From: Anaerolineales bacterium
GTDB lineage: Bacteria; Chloroflexota; Anaerolineae; Anaerolineales; Villigracilaceae
Assembly (NCBI GenBank): GCA_020634895.1
Contig: JACKAV010000002.1
Span: forward strand, 124,001-188,000
Length of the DNA stretch: 64,000 bases
Direction of reading: 5' to 3'
The translations under genes and the position numbers were made by a program. Positions 50,617 through 60,260 of this stretch are shown one piece after another (position 1 is the first letter of the stretch; each line of letters begins with the position of its first letter). The notes under the pieces are model-generated. The model did no database searches and was not told the origin of the DNA. It worked only from the letters and a program-made list of their open reading frames with translations.

Positions 50617-52115
50617 GGAGAAGTCAATTCGCCCGTTGTTTTACTGCCACCAACCATTTTCAATCCAAGTCTTATAATGTATCGAGTAGTTTCACGATTC
50701 AGTAAGAACGATGCCGCTATATACGATAATAATCCACCCACAAGCTGCGAAATCAAAATCAATAAGTTGCTTGATCCTTGAAGCAACCACGAGATTCCCC
50801 ACATTACAAGCGCCATCAGTGCCGCACAAAGCGCAGGCTTAAATATTGCATTCAATATATCCCTTGAAGGAATATCGAGTATCCTACTAACAATTACAAT
50901 TTGGATACCTAACAATGCAACTACGCGAAGTAAATGAGCCCATGCGACACCAACAATACCATAATACGAACCAATCCAAAGTGCTAATATAACAAAAACA
51001 ATGGTTGAAATGCTAATTTTATTGAGAATGTCTGGTCTACCCATAGCCTTGTATGCATCCCCAAAGTTGTATGATAGTGTGTAAAACATTGCATACAAGG
51101 ACAGTAATTGCATCACAGGAATGGCTGCTGCCCACTTTTCAGTATAAAATGTAAGTATAAATGCAGAGCTAATCATCGCCAACCCAACACCAGCGGGTAT
51201 GGAAACCCATGAAATCAGTTGTACAGTTTTTCGTACGCTGTTTTGCAACTCAACAAGGCTATCCTGAAGTTTTGCATAGGCTGGGTACGCAACGCTGGAC
51301 ACAACTGACGGTAAACTAATGATCGCGAGCTCAGGAGTTCGATAACCTACACTGTACAAGCCCAAATCTGTTGTGCCAAGCCTACGACCAACGATCAAAT
51401 AATCAATATTATCTTCCAGCGCCCCAAATACATTTTGGAGTACCATTTGGTTTCCAAATTTAAAAATATCACGAGTGACTTTTGAGTCCCATGCGCGCGT
51501 AGGCTTCCATGGGCTTACGATCATCAAAGTAATCGATTTCGCAAACGTTCCAATAATAACGCCCCAGACAATTGCCCATGCGCCAAAACCCATTAATGCC
51601 AACACAATGGAAGTAATCCCCTTACTAATATATTGAACAAAAGTTGGAAAAAGGCGTTTCTGAAATTTAAGTTCCTTCACCAACAAAGCATCATGTATTG
51701 TGGTTACACCTGTCAACACAAAGGTAAATGCAAGAACTGGAAATATTACCCTAATCTGGGGTTCTCGAAAAAACATTACAACTAGTGGGGTAATAATTAC
51801 TGAAATTAAGAAGAGCAGAATACCAGATGCAACTGACAAAACAAACGTTGCATTGGCAGACTCTTCCGAGCCAAACTTGCTCTGAATGAATGCCTCACCC
51901 ACTCCAAAAGTATGCAGGGTACCGAGGTACCCTGCCATTACCGAAGCCAAACCAACCAACCCAAAATCCTCAGGCGTCAGAAGACGGGCAAGGATGACGG
52001 TACTTATAAATACCATCACCTTGCCTGTTACAAATGTTATATAGGACCACATCACCCCATGCCCAGCCTGTTTTGCAGATACCTTCTGAAAACCTTCTTC
52101 GTCCGACTGAGACAT
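50613..52115 (-). CDS. Wzx-like polysaccharide flippase (MOP superfamily)
   Basis: The 500-residue membrane protein has about 14 predicted helices and the MOP/PST export pattern: an early GVMWSYITFVTGKVMVF, ARLLTPEDFGLVGLA and FGVGEAFIQ. It should flip the undecaprenyl-linked repeat unit across the membrane before polymerisation by the Wzy-like enzyme at 55639. It starts three bases after the BcsB-like stop and overlaps the deacetylase gene. Confidence 0.92.
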   Translation of the reverse strand: MSQSDEEGFQKVSAKQAGHGVMWSYITFVTGKVMVFISTVILARLLTPEDFGLVGLASVMAGYLGTLHTFGVGEAFIQSKFGSEESANATFVLSVASGILLFLISVIITPLVVMFFREPQIRVIFPVLAFTFVLTGVTTIHDALLVKELKFQKRLFPTFVQYISKGITSIVLALMGFGAWAIVWGVIIGTFAKSITLMIVSPWKPTRAWDSKVTRDIFKFGNQMVLQNVFGALEDNIDYLIVGRRLGTTDLGLYSVGYRTPELAIISLPSVVSSVAYPAYAKLQDSLVELQNSVRKTVQLISWVSIPAGVGLAMISSAFILTFYTEKWAAAIPVMQLLSLYAMFYTLSYNFGDAYKAMGRPDILNKISISTIVFVILALWIGSYYGIVGVAWAHLLRVVALLGIQIVIVSRILDIPSRDILNAIFKPALCAALMALVMWGISWLLQGSSNLLILISQLVGGLLSYIAASFLLNRETTRYIIRLGLKMVGGSKTTGELTSP

Positions 52116-52118
52116 ATA

Positions 52119-54482
52119 TTACTTACCCGATGGCTTCTTGAATATTTTTTGAATGGCGAGAACTACAAGCACCAAAATAATTCCGCCAAAAGCAATAAGG
52201 ATCGCAGGCATAATCCATGCCGGGCGCTCAATCGCAACTTCCTGCAATTTGCTAGGATCAGTAACCACAGACGGCTTGGGGGTTGATAAGATGCTTTGAT
52301 CACTCTGGAGCACCCTTGTTTCGACACTAATAACCTGCTCACCATTAATGAAACTAAGGTTACCTTTTAACTGGCTCCGCAATCTTCCCAACTGCAAAGC
52401 GGCACCCGCCCATCTTACGCCTAAATCTGAACTTCCACCAACATATAGTATGGTGCGATTTGAGTTCCATGGCGCAGCAAGTAATTCCAAATAACCAACA
52501 TCTGCCCCGGACCCTAGGTTGTACAAAACCTGAAAATCTCTTTGAGTTACGAAATTCGATCCTGCTTCAAAAGGTGCGGGCAAAACGTTGTATAGATCCG
52601 AAAGAATGTCCAGCTTATTAGGCTGCCCAACAACGATCAGACTTCGTTCCTGTTTAACATTATCGGGAATGGAACTCGCGTAGTATGCATCCACACCGGC
52701 AAGTTGAGCTCGATTGGTATTGCCCAACTGGGAAGCAATCTGAGCAGCAACGTTCCAACCAATGGGATCGTTCTCAGATAAGACAAATGCCAGATCCTTC
52801 ATAAGGGGATCAAAAGAGAACGGGAACGGAAACTTGCTCAGATCTATCAAACTAACAGTACTGGAAACATTGGGAACAAACGGCAAATGTAGTGAGGAAG
52901 AAGAATCGATGCGCATCCACAACCCATTCAACAGCGGGTTGACACATTGATTAATAGGCTCCAGGTTAATGTCAAGCCTCAAATTATTAGCCCCTGATCG
53001 CGCCGCGCTGGCGGGAAGGACAATCTTTGCATTTCCTTCTGTCGCTGTTGCATCGCTAAGACGCACACTCCCGATCGGCTGTCCATTCAAGTTAACAACT
53101 ATTGTAGATCGCTGATACTCAAGGAGCGCCGAGTGAGAGAAATTAAGATCCAAATATGCATCCGGGCCTATCAGATAGTTTGGAGGGATATTAAAAGTGT
53201 AATTTAGAACGTTTAACCCAACCTGGTCAACAACAAGGCTATCATACCCAAGGTCTGCAAAAGTTTGGTTTACGTCAGTCACATCAAATATGGGGTCTAT
53301 TAATTTTACATCAGAGACAAGCGAAAGACTCGAATTAACACCTACTTGAAGTCCTCCCGTGCTTACTGCCTGAGATGCCTTTACAACCCCATTATCGCTA
53401 TTGCCACTTACAACCAATACTACCTTTGTGTCATTCCAAGGCGAAACTGCCATCTGAACAACGCCGTCATCACTACCCATATCACTTGATGCAAACGAGC
53501 CGTTCGACAATTTTAATGGCAGTGATATTTGCTGAACTTGAGGAATATTTTCAGCTCGACCAACAAAAATCAAGTTAGAACTTTCAAGCACTTCCTTGGT
53601 TGCTTGACTCAAAGGCAACAGAGATAGCGATAGAGCATTGTAGGTCATGCTGCCAAAGCCAGCAGCAACAGACATTGCAGCCTGCAATTCCTCAGCGGTC
53701 GGTTGGTCTGGCACAATAATTATTGCGCTATTAGGATTAAACGAATCTTGATAGAACGGAAACGGCAAAAACCTTAAATCAACTGGTGGATCTACCAAGT
53801 CATGCGGCATATAAAGCTGAGATGTTGGGCGGACGACTAATGTTGTATTAGAATCGTCCACCAAACAATTAATTTGGCTATCAAGAATAAACAAAATAGA
53901 ATGCCCCTGATTGCTCCCGTATCGATTTATGACATCAAGTGGTATCGGTATATCGACCTCGGTGCGTCCTTCTGCCGTAAGATCGACCTTACCAATTGTG
54001 TTGTAATTATATTGGACTTCCAAAGACCCAATATAGTTCGAGGGAGCAATTGCTCCGGGAACAAGTGATGTGCCAGTAGAGCCAGTAAAATAAGTGTCTA
54101 AAGAAAGATGCAGAACCGCGCCAGATTTCATTTTCCAAGTTACTGGCAAATCGAAGTAATAACCATTAGTTGCAAATGGTCCACGCATAGTTATTTCGTA
54201 CAATCCAAACTGCTCGAATGTAAATGTATCCGCCGCATCTGACATCTGCGGCTGAACATCTGTTTGCAACAACCCTGGGATCGGAGACAACACGGACGGC
54301 AAAGAGACCGCCTGTTGCGGAGCAGGAGTAACAGTAGGCGCAATCGTCGGAATTGCTGTTTGTGTAATGGTTTGCGAAGGGAATTCCGCACCATATCCCG
54401 CAAAAGCGACACCAGCAGGGGACAATAAAAGCGCCAACAAAGTTATGGTTATTAAAGGACGTTTTTTAAATATACTTTTCAC
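52119..54482 (-). CDS. BcsB-like cellulose-synthase regulatory subunit
   Basis: GTG 54482 with GGAG about seven bases upstream is preferred to a TTG at 54500. The 787-residue product has a signal peptide (ITITLLALLLSPAGVAFAG), a Thr/Pro-rich stretch and a long extracytoplasmic beta-rich body. That body has two similar halves, each with a jelly-roll part and a GRAENIP/GQPNKL-type flavodoxin-like part, and there is one C-terminal membrane helix (about 755-778). This is the BcsB pattern. BcsB normally partners the cellulose synthase BcsA. No BcsA with a PilZ domain is present, and its use in a Wzy-type locus is unusual. Confidence 0.82.
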   Translation of the reverse strand: MKSIFKKRPLITITLLALLLSPAGVAFAGYGAEFPSQTITQTAIPTIAPTVTPAPQQAVSLPSVLSPIPGLLQTDVQPQMSDAADTFTFEQFGLYEITMRGPFATNGYYFDLPVTWKMKSGAVLHLSLDTYFTGSTGTSLVPGAIAPSNYIGSLEVQYNYNTIGKVDLTAEGRTEVDIPIPLDVINRYGSNQGHSILFILDSQINCLVDDSNTTLVVRPTSQLYMPHDLVDPPVDLRFLPFPFYQDSFNPNSAIIIVPDQPTAEELQAAMSVAAGFGSMTYNALSLSLLPLSQATKEVLESSNLIFVGRAENIPQVQQISLPLKLSNGSFASSDMGSDDGVVQMAVSPWNDTKVVLVVSGNSDNGVVKASQAVSTGGLQVGVNSSLSLVSDVKLIDPIFDVTDVNQTFADLGYDSLVVDQVGLNVLNYTFNIPPNYLIGPDAYLDLNFSHSALLEYQRSTIVVNLNGQPIGSVRLSDATATEGNAKIVLPASAARSGANNLRLDINLEPINQCVNPLLNGLWMRIDSSSSLHLPFVPNVSSTVSLIDLSKFPFPFSFDPLMKDLAFVLSENDPIGWNVAAQIASQLGNTNRAQLAGVDAYYASSIPDNVKQERSLIVVGQPNKLDILSDLYNVLPAPFEAGSNFVTQRDFQVLYNLGSGADVGYLELLAAPWNSNRTILYVGGSSDLGVRWAGAALQLGRLRSQLKGNLSFINGEQVISVETRVLQSDQSILSTPKPSVVTDPSKLQEVAIERPAWIMPAILIAFGGIILVLVVLAIQKIFKKPSGK

Positions 54483-54501
54483 GGCAAATCTCCAATACAA
54501 G

Positions 54502-55608
54502 TTAGTTCAATACACCTTGATAAGCAGAAACAATTTTATCAAACCAATCAGAAGGATTAAACTTCTCCTCAATCCGAATTCGCGCTGCCAATCCTAAAGT
54601 TTTACAACGAGCCGGATCGCTCACCAACTCCTTCATGGCGGCTGCCAGTAATTCCGGCTGGTGAGGCGGGACAGTTATACCAGTATCACCAATTGCCCAA
54701 GCATTATCGCTCACGTCTGTTGCCAAAACAGGCAATCCAGCAGACATCGCTTCTAATACGGCAATTGGCAACCCCTCCCAGTGAGAGGCTAATACGAACA
54801 TATCACTAACCGCTAGAAGCAAAGGGATATCGGTGCGCCAATCCAACAAATTGACGCTGGATGATAATTTAAGATCCTTTATCTTTTGCTCCATAGCGCT
54901 CTTGTAATTACCACTACCCGCAATCGCTAAAAACGCATTGGGAGTCGATAAACGCAAAATAGAGAATGCGTCCAAGAGATCATCATAACCCTTAGAGGGT
55001 ACAAGCCTGCCAACAGAGATAATAACAAAACGGTTTACCTCGCCAGCAATTTGCCTCCTCATTTTTTCGCATTCCTGGGGAGACATGCCCACCTGTTTAA
55101 TGTCCACCGCATTTGGAATTATCAAAACAGAGTCATCTTTCTTAACCGTCTGTTTATAATGCTGGGCAACGGCGGGTCCACAAGCAATCACTTGATGGGT
55201 TAAGTGCCTAAGTGCAAATTTTTCAGCCCACGCAGTGCGCACACCAAGGTTGGGGGCAAATCCGGTTGAGTGTAATGTGGCTACAATTGGTATACCTGCA
55301 AAAAATGCAACTAATGACCCGATAATGTATGCATAAGTCAAATGGGCATGAAGAATATCTGGTTTCTCCATTCGAATTAATCTTAAGATGCTTAATAAAT
55401 TTTTCCAATCTAAAATACGTTTTGTTGGAAAAAAATACACAGGCACATCAAGGGCGCGTAATTGCTCCAAATATTGCGAATTACTACCATCATCCAAACT
55501 GATCACAGCCAACTTAAATCCTCGTTTTTTTGCCTCATTTGCAAACGTTACCTGTAGCTGCTCCGCACCTCCAGTGGTAAGACCATCTATTATCTGAAAA
55601 ATATACAT
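54502..55608 (-). CDS. Family 4 glycosyltransferase
   Basis: The 368-residue GT-B enzyme has GLTTGGAEQLQVTF, LHAHLTYAYIIGSL, ISVGRLVPSKGYDDLLDAF and the E-x7-E motif in ASHWEGLPIAVLEAMSAG. It resembles the GT4 at 48395. It lies 19 bases before the BcsB-like gene and probably adds a middle sugar of the repeat unit. Confidence 0.9.
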   Translation of the reverse strand: MYIFQIIDGLTTGGAEQLQVTFANEAKKRGFKLAVISLDDGSNSQYLEQLRALDVPVYFFPTKRILDWKNLLSILRLIRMEKPDILHAHLTYAYIIGSLVAFFAGIPIVATLHSTGFAPNLGVRTAWAEKFALRHLTHQVIACGPAVAQHYKQTVKKDDSVLIIPNAVDIKQVGMSPQECEKMRRQIAGEVNRFVIISVGRLVPSKGYDDLLDAFSILRLSTPNAFLAIAGSGNYKSAMEQKIKDLKLSSSVNLLDWRTDIPLLLAVSDMFVLASHWEGLPIAVLEAMSAGLPVLATDVSDNAWAIGDTGITVPPHQPELLAAAMKELVSDPARCKTLGLAARIRIEEKFNPSDWFDKIVSAYQGVLN

Positions 55609-55638
55609 AAAGTTGATCCGACACAGATGCCACGCAAA

Positions 55639-57162
55639 TTAGGCGCCATTACCATTGCCCTGCAAGAACTTATGCTTATGCTTCAATTCATCGGTAGCAG
55701 CAATTTCAACCTCGATCATCCGAGGGATGGCTAGAGCAATTCCAGCTATTACCCAAAAGTTACGAGGATATGCGTTGTGGATAAAGAACGCAGCCAATAA
55801 GTATCCTATAAAACCCAGTCCATACGCAGTGACCATGTTAGACACCGAGACCAGCCCTTTATTTAATAGAGCTTTACGGCCATCCCATATCGATTTTAGA
55901 ATCACTATCAATAGCAACATAAAACTGAACAAACCCATAAGCCCAGTCTCCGAAGCTACTTCAAGATACAAGTTGTGCGCTTGACGGACCTCTGAACGAA
56001 ACTCCATTCCAAACCGTTGAGCATATTTTTGATACAGTTCTTGATAATTACCAAGCCCCACACCCATAATAGGGTAATCAGCAAACATTTGAATGGCGAC
56101 TAGCATCTCGCTAGTTCGTCCTCGGAATGAATAATCTTGTGAAACAATGGATGAACTGGATTTACTTGGCACCAATTCGGTTAGTGTACTTATTCTCTCT
56201 GTAAAACGGGATGGCAGTATATTTACCAGGAGCAATGCCAGAACAGCCACTGCCAACAAATAATGTAATTGTCCGCGATAAAATATAAACACCATCGCCA
56301 CAACGATAATCGCCAGAGCAATAAAACCTCCCCGTGAGTAGGTTAGCAAAACAGTTAAAGATGTTACACCTAATGCCCAGGCAGCGAGTATTTTAGGCAA
56401 CCTCTGCTTCTCATTCCACAATCGATCTAATGCAAGCGGAACCAACACCAACATCATCTGAGCGTAGTAATTAGGGTCCGCTACAGGTCCACCAAGACGA
56501 TAGTCGCTCGTATCTCCAGAAATATTTGACAAAACCGCATAAGCATAACCGCCATAATCATTAGTGTATGTCCCCAAAGTAAATTGGATAACACTAAGGG
56601 TTCCAAGAAAAATTCCCGCGATCAATAACGTCCAGATCACCAGGCGAAATGACTCCTTGCTTTTTAATGTAACTGCAATAATCATGGCAATGATGCCGGA
56701 TTTAAGCGTCTCGATCGCAATCGGCATGGCAACGGGAGGAAACACTGCAAACATCACGGAAGCAAAACAAACCAAACAATAAAATGCCACCAAAAACAGG
56801 GGACGCATCCAACCTTGTGGAATCTCGGGAGGATAAACGACCCACCGTACTCCCATCGACAACACCAGCAACATGATCAGACCCTGCGCAACATCCGTCA
56901 CCCCATACCTTTCTCCAACGAGAATATACATTTGTGTATACAAAATGAATACCATCGCAGCAACGCCCAGGTCTAATTTAGAGAACGTTACAATAAACGC
57001 AATCAAGCCCAATACTGCAACCAGCAGATAAAGGCTGTTTGACACACCTGTGACCAATAAGCCAATAATCAAACTTAATAAAAAACCAAAAACCGCAAAT
57101 GCCGCCGAAATAGATCTTGAGTTTGATTTAGTTGGCGATTTGGCGTTAATTTGATCTGTCAT
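55639..57162 (-). CDS. Wzy/O-antigen ligase-family polymerase
   Basis: The 507-residue membrane protein has about 12 helices and the Wzy_C/WaaL loop: DYSFRGRTSEMLVAIQMF, GVGLGNYQELYQKYAQRFG, then RQAHNLYLEVASETGLMGL with the conserved His. In a locus with Wzx and Wzz, polymerase is a better reading than ligase. ATGA overlap with the Wzz stop couples them. Confidence 0.9.
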   Translation of the reverse strand: MTDQINAKSPTKSNSRSISAAFAVFGFLLSLIIGLLVTGVSNSLYLLVAVLGLIAFIVTFSKLDLGVAAMVFILYTQMYILVGERYGVTDVAQGLIMLLVLSMGVRWVVYPPEIPQGWMRPLFLVAFYCLVCFASVMFAVFPPVAMPIAIETLKSGIIAMIIAVTLKSKESFRLVIWTLLIAGIFLGTLSVIQFTLGTYTNDYGGYAYAVLSNISGDTSDYRLGGPVADPNYYAQMMLVLVPLALDRLWNEKQRLPKILAAWALGVTSLTVLLTYSRGGFIALAIIVVAMVFIFYRGQLHYLLAVAVLALLLVNILPSRFTERISTLTELVPSKSSSSIVSQDYSFRGRTSEMLVAIQMFADYPIMGVGLGNYQELYQKYAQRFGMEFRSEVRQAHNLYLEVASETGLMGLFSFMLLLIVILKSIWDGRKALLNKGLVSVSNMVTAYGLGFIGYLLAAFFIHNAYPRNFWVIAGIALAIPRMIEVEIAATDELKHKHKFLQGNGNGA

Positions 57163-58301
57163 AGATTTTCTGCTTCTGCGCTCTCTTCATCTGTTTCTAC
57201 CTGGCCAGGTATGTATGACACCAAATTCAACGCGCCAAAGGAAGCTTCTTTTAATGCCTGTTCCGCATTTTTCCGCAGAGAAATTGAAGTTTCGTTTTCA
57301 GATCGTTCAGCCAAGCCAATTCTTGGGTTAAGTTCAATAACCTCAGAATCACCGATAATAATAGGCACTGAAAGTAGTGTTTGGACACGCCCAAACGTTA
57401 CAACAGCAGCTTTTGCTGAAGTACCAGGTAAAAGAACGGAAAAGGTCGCATTATCCCAACGGCCTATCATATCGTTGCCGCGGAGTTCACTATTGAGAGT
57501 CTTCGCCACTTGCCTTAATACTTTTTGCTCAAGGGGTTTTGGCATAACGTCAAGAAAATCCACCAAACCGTCTAAATACACCAGTCCGAGCGTATGGTAA
57601 CCAGCCAATGCGCTACGCGTTAGCATTTCTTCCATCTTTTTATCAAAATATTGCCGAGAAAATACCCCTGAATCCTGGTCAATGGTATTTCTTTTAAGGA
57701 ATGCCTCTATCGGGGAAATCAATTGTTCACGGACTATTGCCAAGGAAGCCCCAAGAACCAAACCAAAAACTACTGCTAAAGATGCATCGCGTACAGGTTG
57801 TGGCCGTATTGGGTCTGTCGGTATCTGGGCAGGATCGAGCACACGAATATTAAAACCCTGATTCAACCCATCAATATAAGCAATTGCCTGTTTTCCTATA
57901 CTATTGGCAAGCATCATTGTAAGTTGCGGGTTTGCTCCCTCAACAGTAACTTCAAGGACATTTGATTCAGGCAGAACAACGGCAGATCGTATATACTCCT
58001 CCACCTGAATGGGGTCAAGCTTCAAGTCGACAATTGCTTGAGAAAAGATGGTGTCGCTATTTAATACCGCCGAATATGTGGTTGCGATGGATCGCTTATC
58101 CAATGTATTGATACTATTGATAATAACATCGGAACCTTCACCAAGCGCCGCATCTGGACTCACAACATACCTCGCTGTTGAAACATATGTAGGCTGAGTA
58201 ACATAGCTCAAAATCAATGATGCAGCCGTGGCTGTAAATACACAAAGCAACATCAACCACCAACCACGTTGGAGCATCCGTAAATACATTTTTATTTCCA
58301 T
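57159..58301 (-). CDS. Wzz-type chain-length protein fused to a degenerate GGDEF domain
   Basis: The 380-residue protein has membrane helices at about 15-33 and 173-191 flanking a Wzz-type domain, with the usual Pro-rich turn (IPTDPIRPQP) before the second helix. No tyrosine-kinase domain follows. Instead residues about 205-360 form a GGDEF-like domain opening with DSGVFSRQYFDKKM. The signature position reads DNATF (283-287) in place of GGDEF, so cyclase activity is unlikely. AGGA lies six bases before ATG 58301. A nucleotide-sensing role over chain length is an inference. Confidence 0.85.
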   Translation of the reverse strand: MEIKMYLRMLQRGWWLMLLCVFTATAASLILSYVTQPTYVSTARYVVSPDAALGEGSDVIINSINTLDKRSIATTYSAVLNSDTIFSQAIVDLKLDPIQVEEYIRSAVVLPESNVLEVTVEGANPQLTMMLANSIGKQAIAYIDGLNQGFNIRVLDPAQIPTDPIRPQPVRDASLAVVFGLVLGASLAIVREQLISPIEAFLKRNTIDQDSGVFSRQYFDKKMEEMLTRSALAGYHTLGLVYLDGLVDFLDVMPKPLEQKVLRQVAKTLNSELRGNDMIGRWDNATFSVLLPGTSAKAAVVTFGRVQTLLSVPIIIGDSEVIELNPRIGLAERSENETSISLRKNAEQALKEASFGALNLVSYIPGQVETDEESAEAENL

Positions 58302-59536
58302 AAATCATCCTCAGATAAAACTTCTTCAAACGAATCAGAAAGTAGAGATACGGTATTAATTATATCAAATTCATTCAGTACCAATCTCCTTCCTCTCTCG
58401 GACAAAACAAAGGCATCCTGCGAATTATTCCACATTTGCAATATGGCGGAAACTAACGCCTCTGGGTTCTCCGGCGGAACCAACAAACCTGTCTCTTCAT
58501 GAACCACCAATTCTGGTATCCCAGAAATTGATGAAGCAATTACAGGTAAACCAGCAGCCATCGCTTCCATTAAGGAAACTGGTATACCCTCCATCTTCCC
58601 GTTCGGGGTAATAATACTTGGCTGCACATAACAGTTCGCGGTCTTCAGAAGCTCTGCAACTTCTGATTGATTTTTCGGGCCTACTAATTCAACTACATCT
58701 GCAACATCCAAATCCCTTATTTTTGATGTAAGTGGTTCCTTTAACTCTCCTCCACCAATAATACGGCAGCGGAAATTTTTTCCAGAGCGCTTCTTCAATA
58801 AAGAACAAGCATCCAGCAAAAAGGTAAACCCCTTATAGGGTCTCAAACTACCAATACTGATTATTTCGAATTTTCCGCCCTGTCCAATTTGCGAACGCGT
58901 GCCTTTATATTGATCCGGGTAAATCCCGCAATGAATTACTCGAATTTTCTCTGCAACCCATTCTCCATAGTGGTCAGTTAGAAATTTACGGTTATAGTTT
59001 GAAATTGCCACAATATACTGCGCATCTTTAAGCTTTTGGTTAAGCATGCTTCTATCCACAAAAATATCGTGTGCATGAACTGTGATCCCATATGGGATGC
59101 CAGCGATTCGGTTGACAACCCAGGCGGCTAGAGCAGAATGGGTTGCATAATGCGAATGAATATGTTCTATATTCTCTTCGGACATTTGCCTTGCCATCCA
59201 CACAGCTTTTGGGAACACAACCACTGCCCGGCTTAGGAATTTCGGACTAGATATATTACCCAGAAAGATCTTTAGGAAAGTGGAAAAATACAACCATGGC
59301 CGGGAAAAAATGAGTTTAACATTTTCCTTTAAAATAGAAGAAAGGGATGGGCGTTGAGCCCGACTCATCCAAGGCTTTGCCTCTTCATGAATAACACCAC
59401 CTTCCTGATAAATTAGCGGATACAAACTCAAATTCCAGCCAAGTCGCTCCATTTCGCACATTTCACGCAAAATGAAAGTTTCGGAAAGTCCGGGAAACCT
59501 CGACATAATATAGGCTACGCGATGAAATTTCGTCAC
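58292..59536 (-). CDS. Family 4 glycosyltransferase
   Basis: It starts with GTG inside a GTGA overlap with the sugar transferase stop. The 414-residue GT-B enzyme has FPGLSETFILREM (a start typical of exopolysaccharide GT4 enzymes), HSHYATHSALAAWV, ISIGSLRPYKGFTFLLDAC and a glycine-rich MEGIPVSLMEAMAAGLPV with the E-x7-E motif. Its end overlaps the Wzz start by ten bases. It probably adds the second sugar after the initiating transferase. Confidence 0.9.
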   Translation of the reverse strand: MTKFHRVAYIMSRFPGLSETFILREMCEMERLGWNLSLYPLIYQEGGVIHEEAKPWMSRAQRPSLSSILKENVKLIFSRPWLYFSTFLKIFLGNISSPKFLSRAVVVFPKAVWMARQMSEENIEHIHSHYATHSALAAWVVNRIAGIPYGITVHAHDIFVDRSMLNQKLKDAQYIVAISNYNRKFLTDHYGEWVAEKIRVIHCGIYPDQYKGTRSQIGQGGKFEIISIGSLRPYKGFTFLLDACSLLKKRSGKNFRCRIIGGGELKEPLTSKIRDLDVADVVELVGPKNQSEVAELLKTANCYVQPSIITPNGKMEGIPVSLMEAMAAGLPVIASSISGIPELVVHEETGLLVPPENPEALVSAILQMWNNSQDAFVLSERGRRLVLNEFDIINTVSLLSDSFEEVLSEDDLWK

Positions 59537-60219
59537 TTAGCACCTTTTTGTTTAAAAATTGCAGTTACTGTTTTAAACAAAATCACCAAATCAAACAAGA
59601 CCCCACGCCTTTCGATATAAGCAATATCCAACCTGAGCCGCTCATCAAATTCAAGTTGGGCACGACCAACAATCTGCCACAGTCCTGTTAAACCGGGGGT
59701 AACATCGAGTCTTTCTGTTTGCCATAACTTATAAGTTTCTGAACCAAATGACGTGGGACGAGGTCCCACTAATGACATTTCACCCTTGAGAATATTAACC
59801 AGTTGCGGCAATTCATCCAGACTGGTTTTTCGTAAGAACTTACCTATTTTTGTAATTCGGGGATCATTTGTAATCTTAAAGTCCGGCCATTGCAATTCAT
59901 TAAGATGCGCATATGTTTGCTTCAATTCTTCCGCATTAGCGACCATGGAACGAAATTTATACATACGAAAACGTCTTCCATCTTTCCCGGTTCGAATTTG
60001 AACGAACAAAGCAGGCGCACCTGGAGAAGTAAGGTGGATAATTCCGGAAATAATCGCAAAAAGAGGAAGCCAAAACGGTAAAGTTAACAGAACCATGGTT
60101 AAATCCAATAAACGCTTCATTAATAAATACGATCTACCTGTAATAATTCGTTTTTGCGGATTGAAATTTTTAATCCAATCTGCTTCTTTAAGGATATCTT
60201 TTATTTCCATTTCTGCCAT
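59533..60219 (-). CDS. Initiating undecaprenyl-phosphate sugar phosphotransferase (short WbaP/EpsL type)
   Basis: The 228-residue protein is a monotopic sugar transferase with KRLLDLTMVLLTLPFWLPLF as the membrane hairpin. The catalytic block KFRSM, then KFLRKTSLDELPQLVNILKGEMSLVGPRP and PGLTGLWQI, contains the conserved Asp-Glu and Arg-Pro positions. It lacks the extra N-terminal helices of long forms. It loads the first sugar-phosphate on undecaprenyl phosphate and so starts repeat-unit assembly. AGGAAAA precedes the ATG. Confidence 0.93.
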   Translation of the reverse strand: MAEMEIKDILKEADWIKNFNPQKRIITGRSYLLMKRLLDLTMVLLTLPFWLPLFAIISGIIHLTSPGAPALFVQIRTGKDGRRFRMYKFRSMVANAEELKQTYAHLNELQWPDFKITNDPRITKIGKFLRKTSLDELPQLVNILKGEMSLVGPRPTSFGSETYKLWQTERLDVTPGLTGLWQIVGRAQLEFDERLRLDIAYIERRGVLFDLVILFKTVTAIFKQKGAK

Positions 60220-60260
60220 TGCATTTTCCTGTTAAGTTAAAGAAGATAAAAGACAAAACC

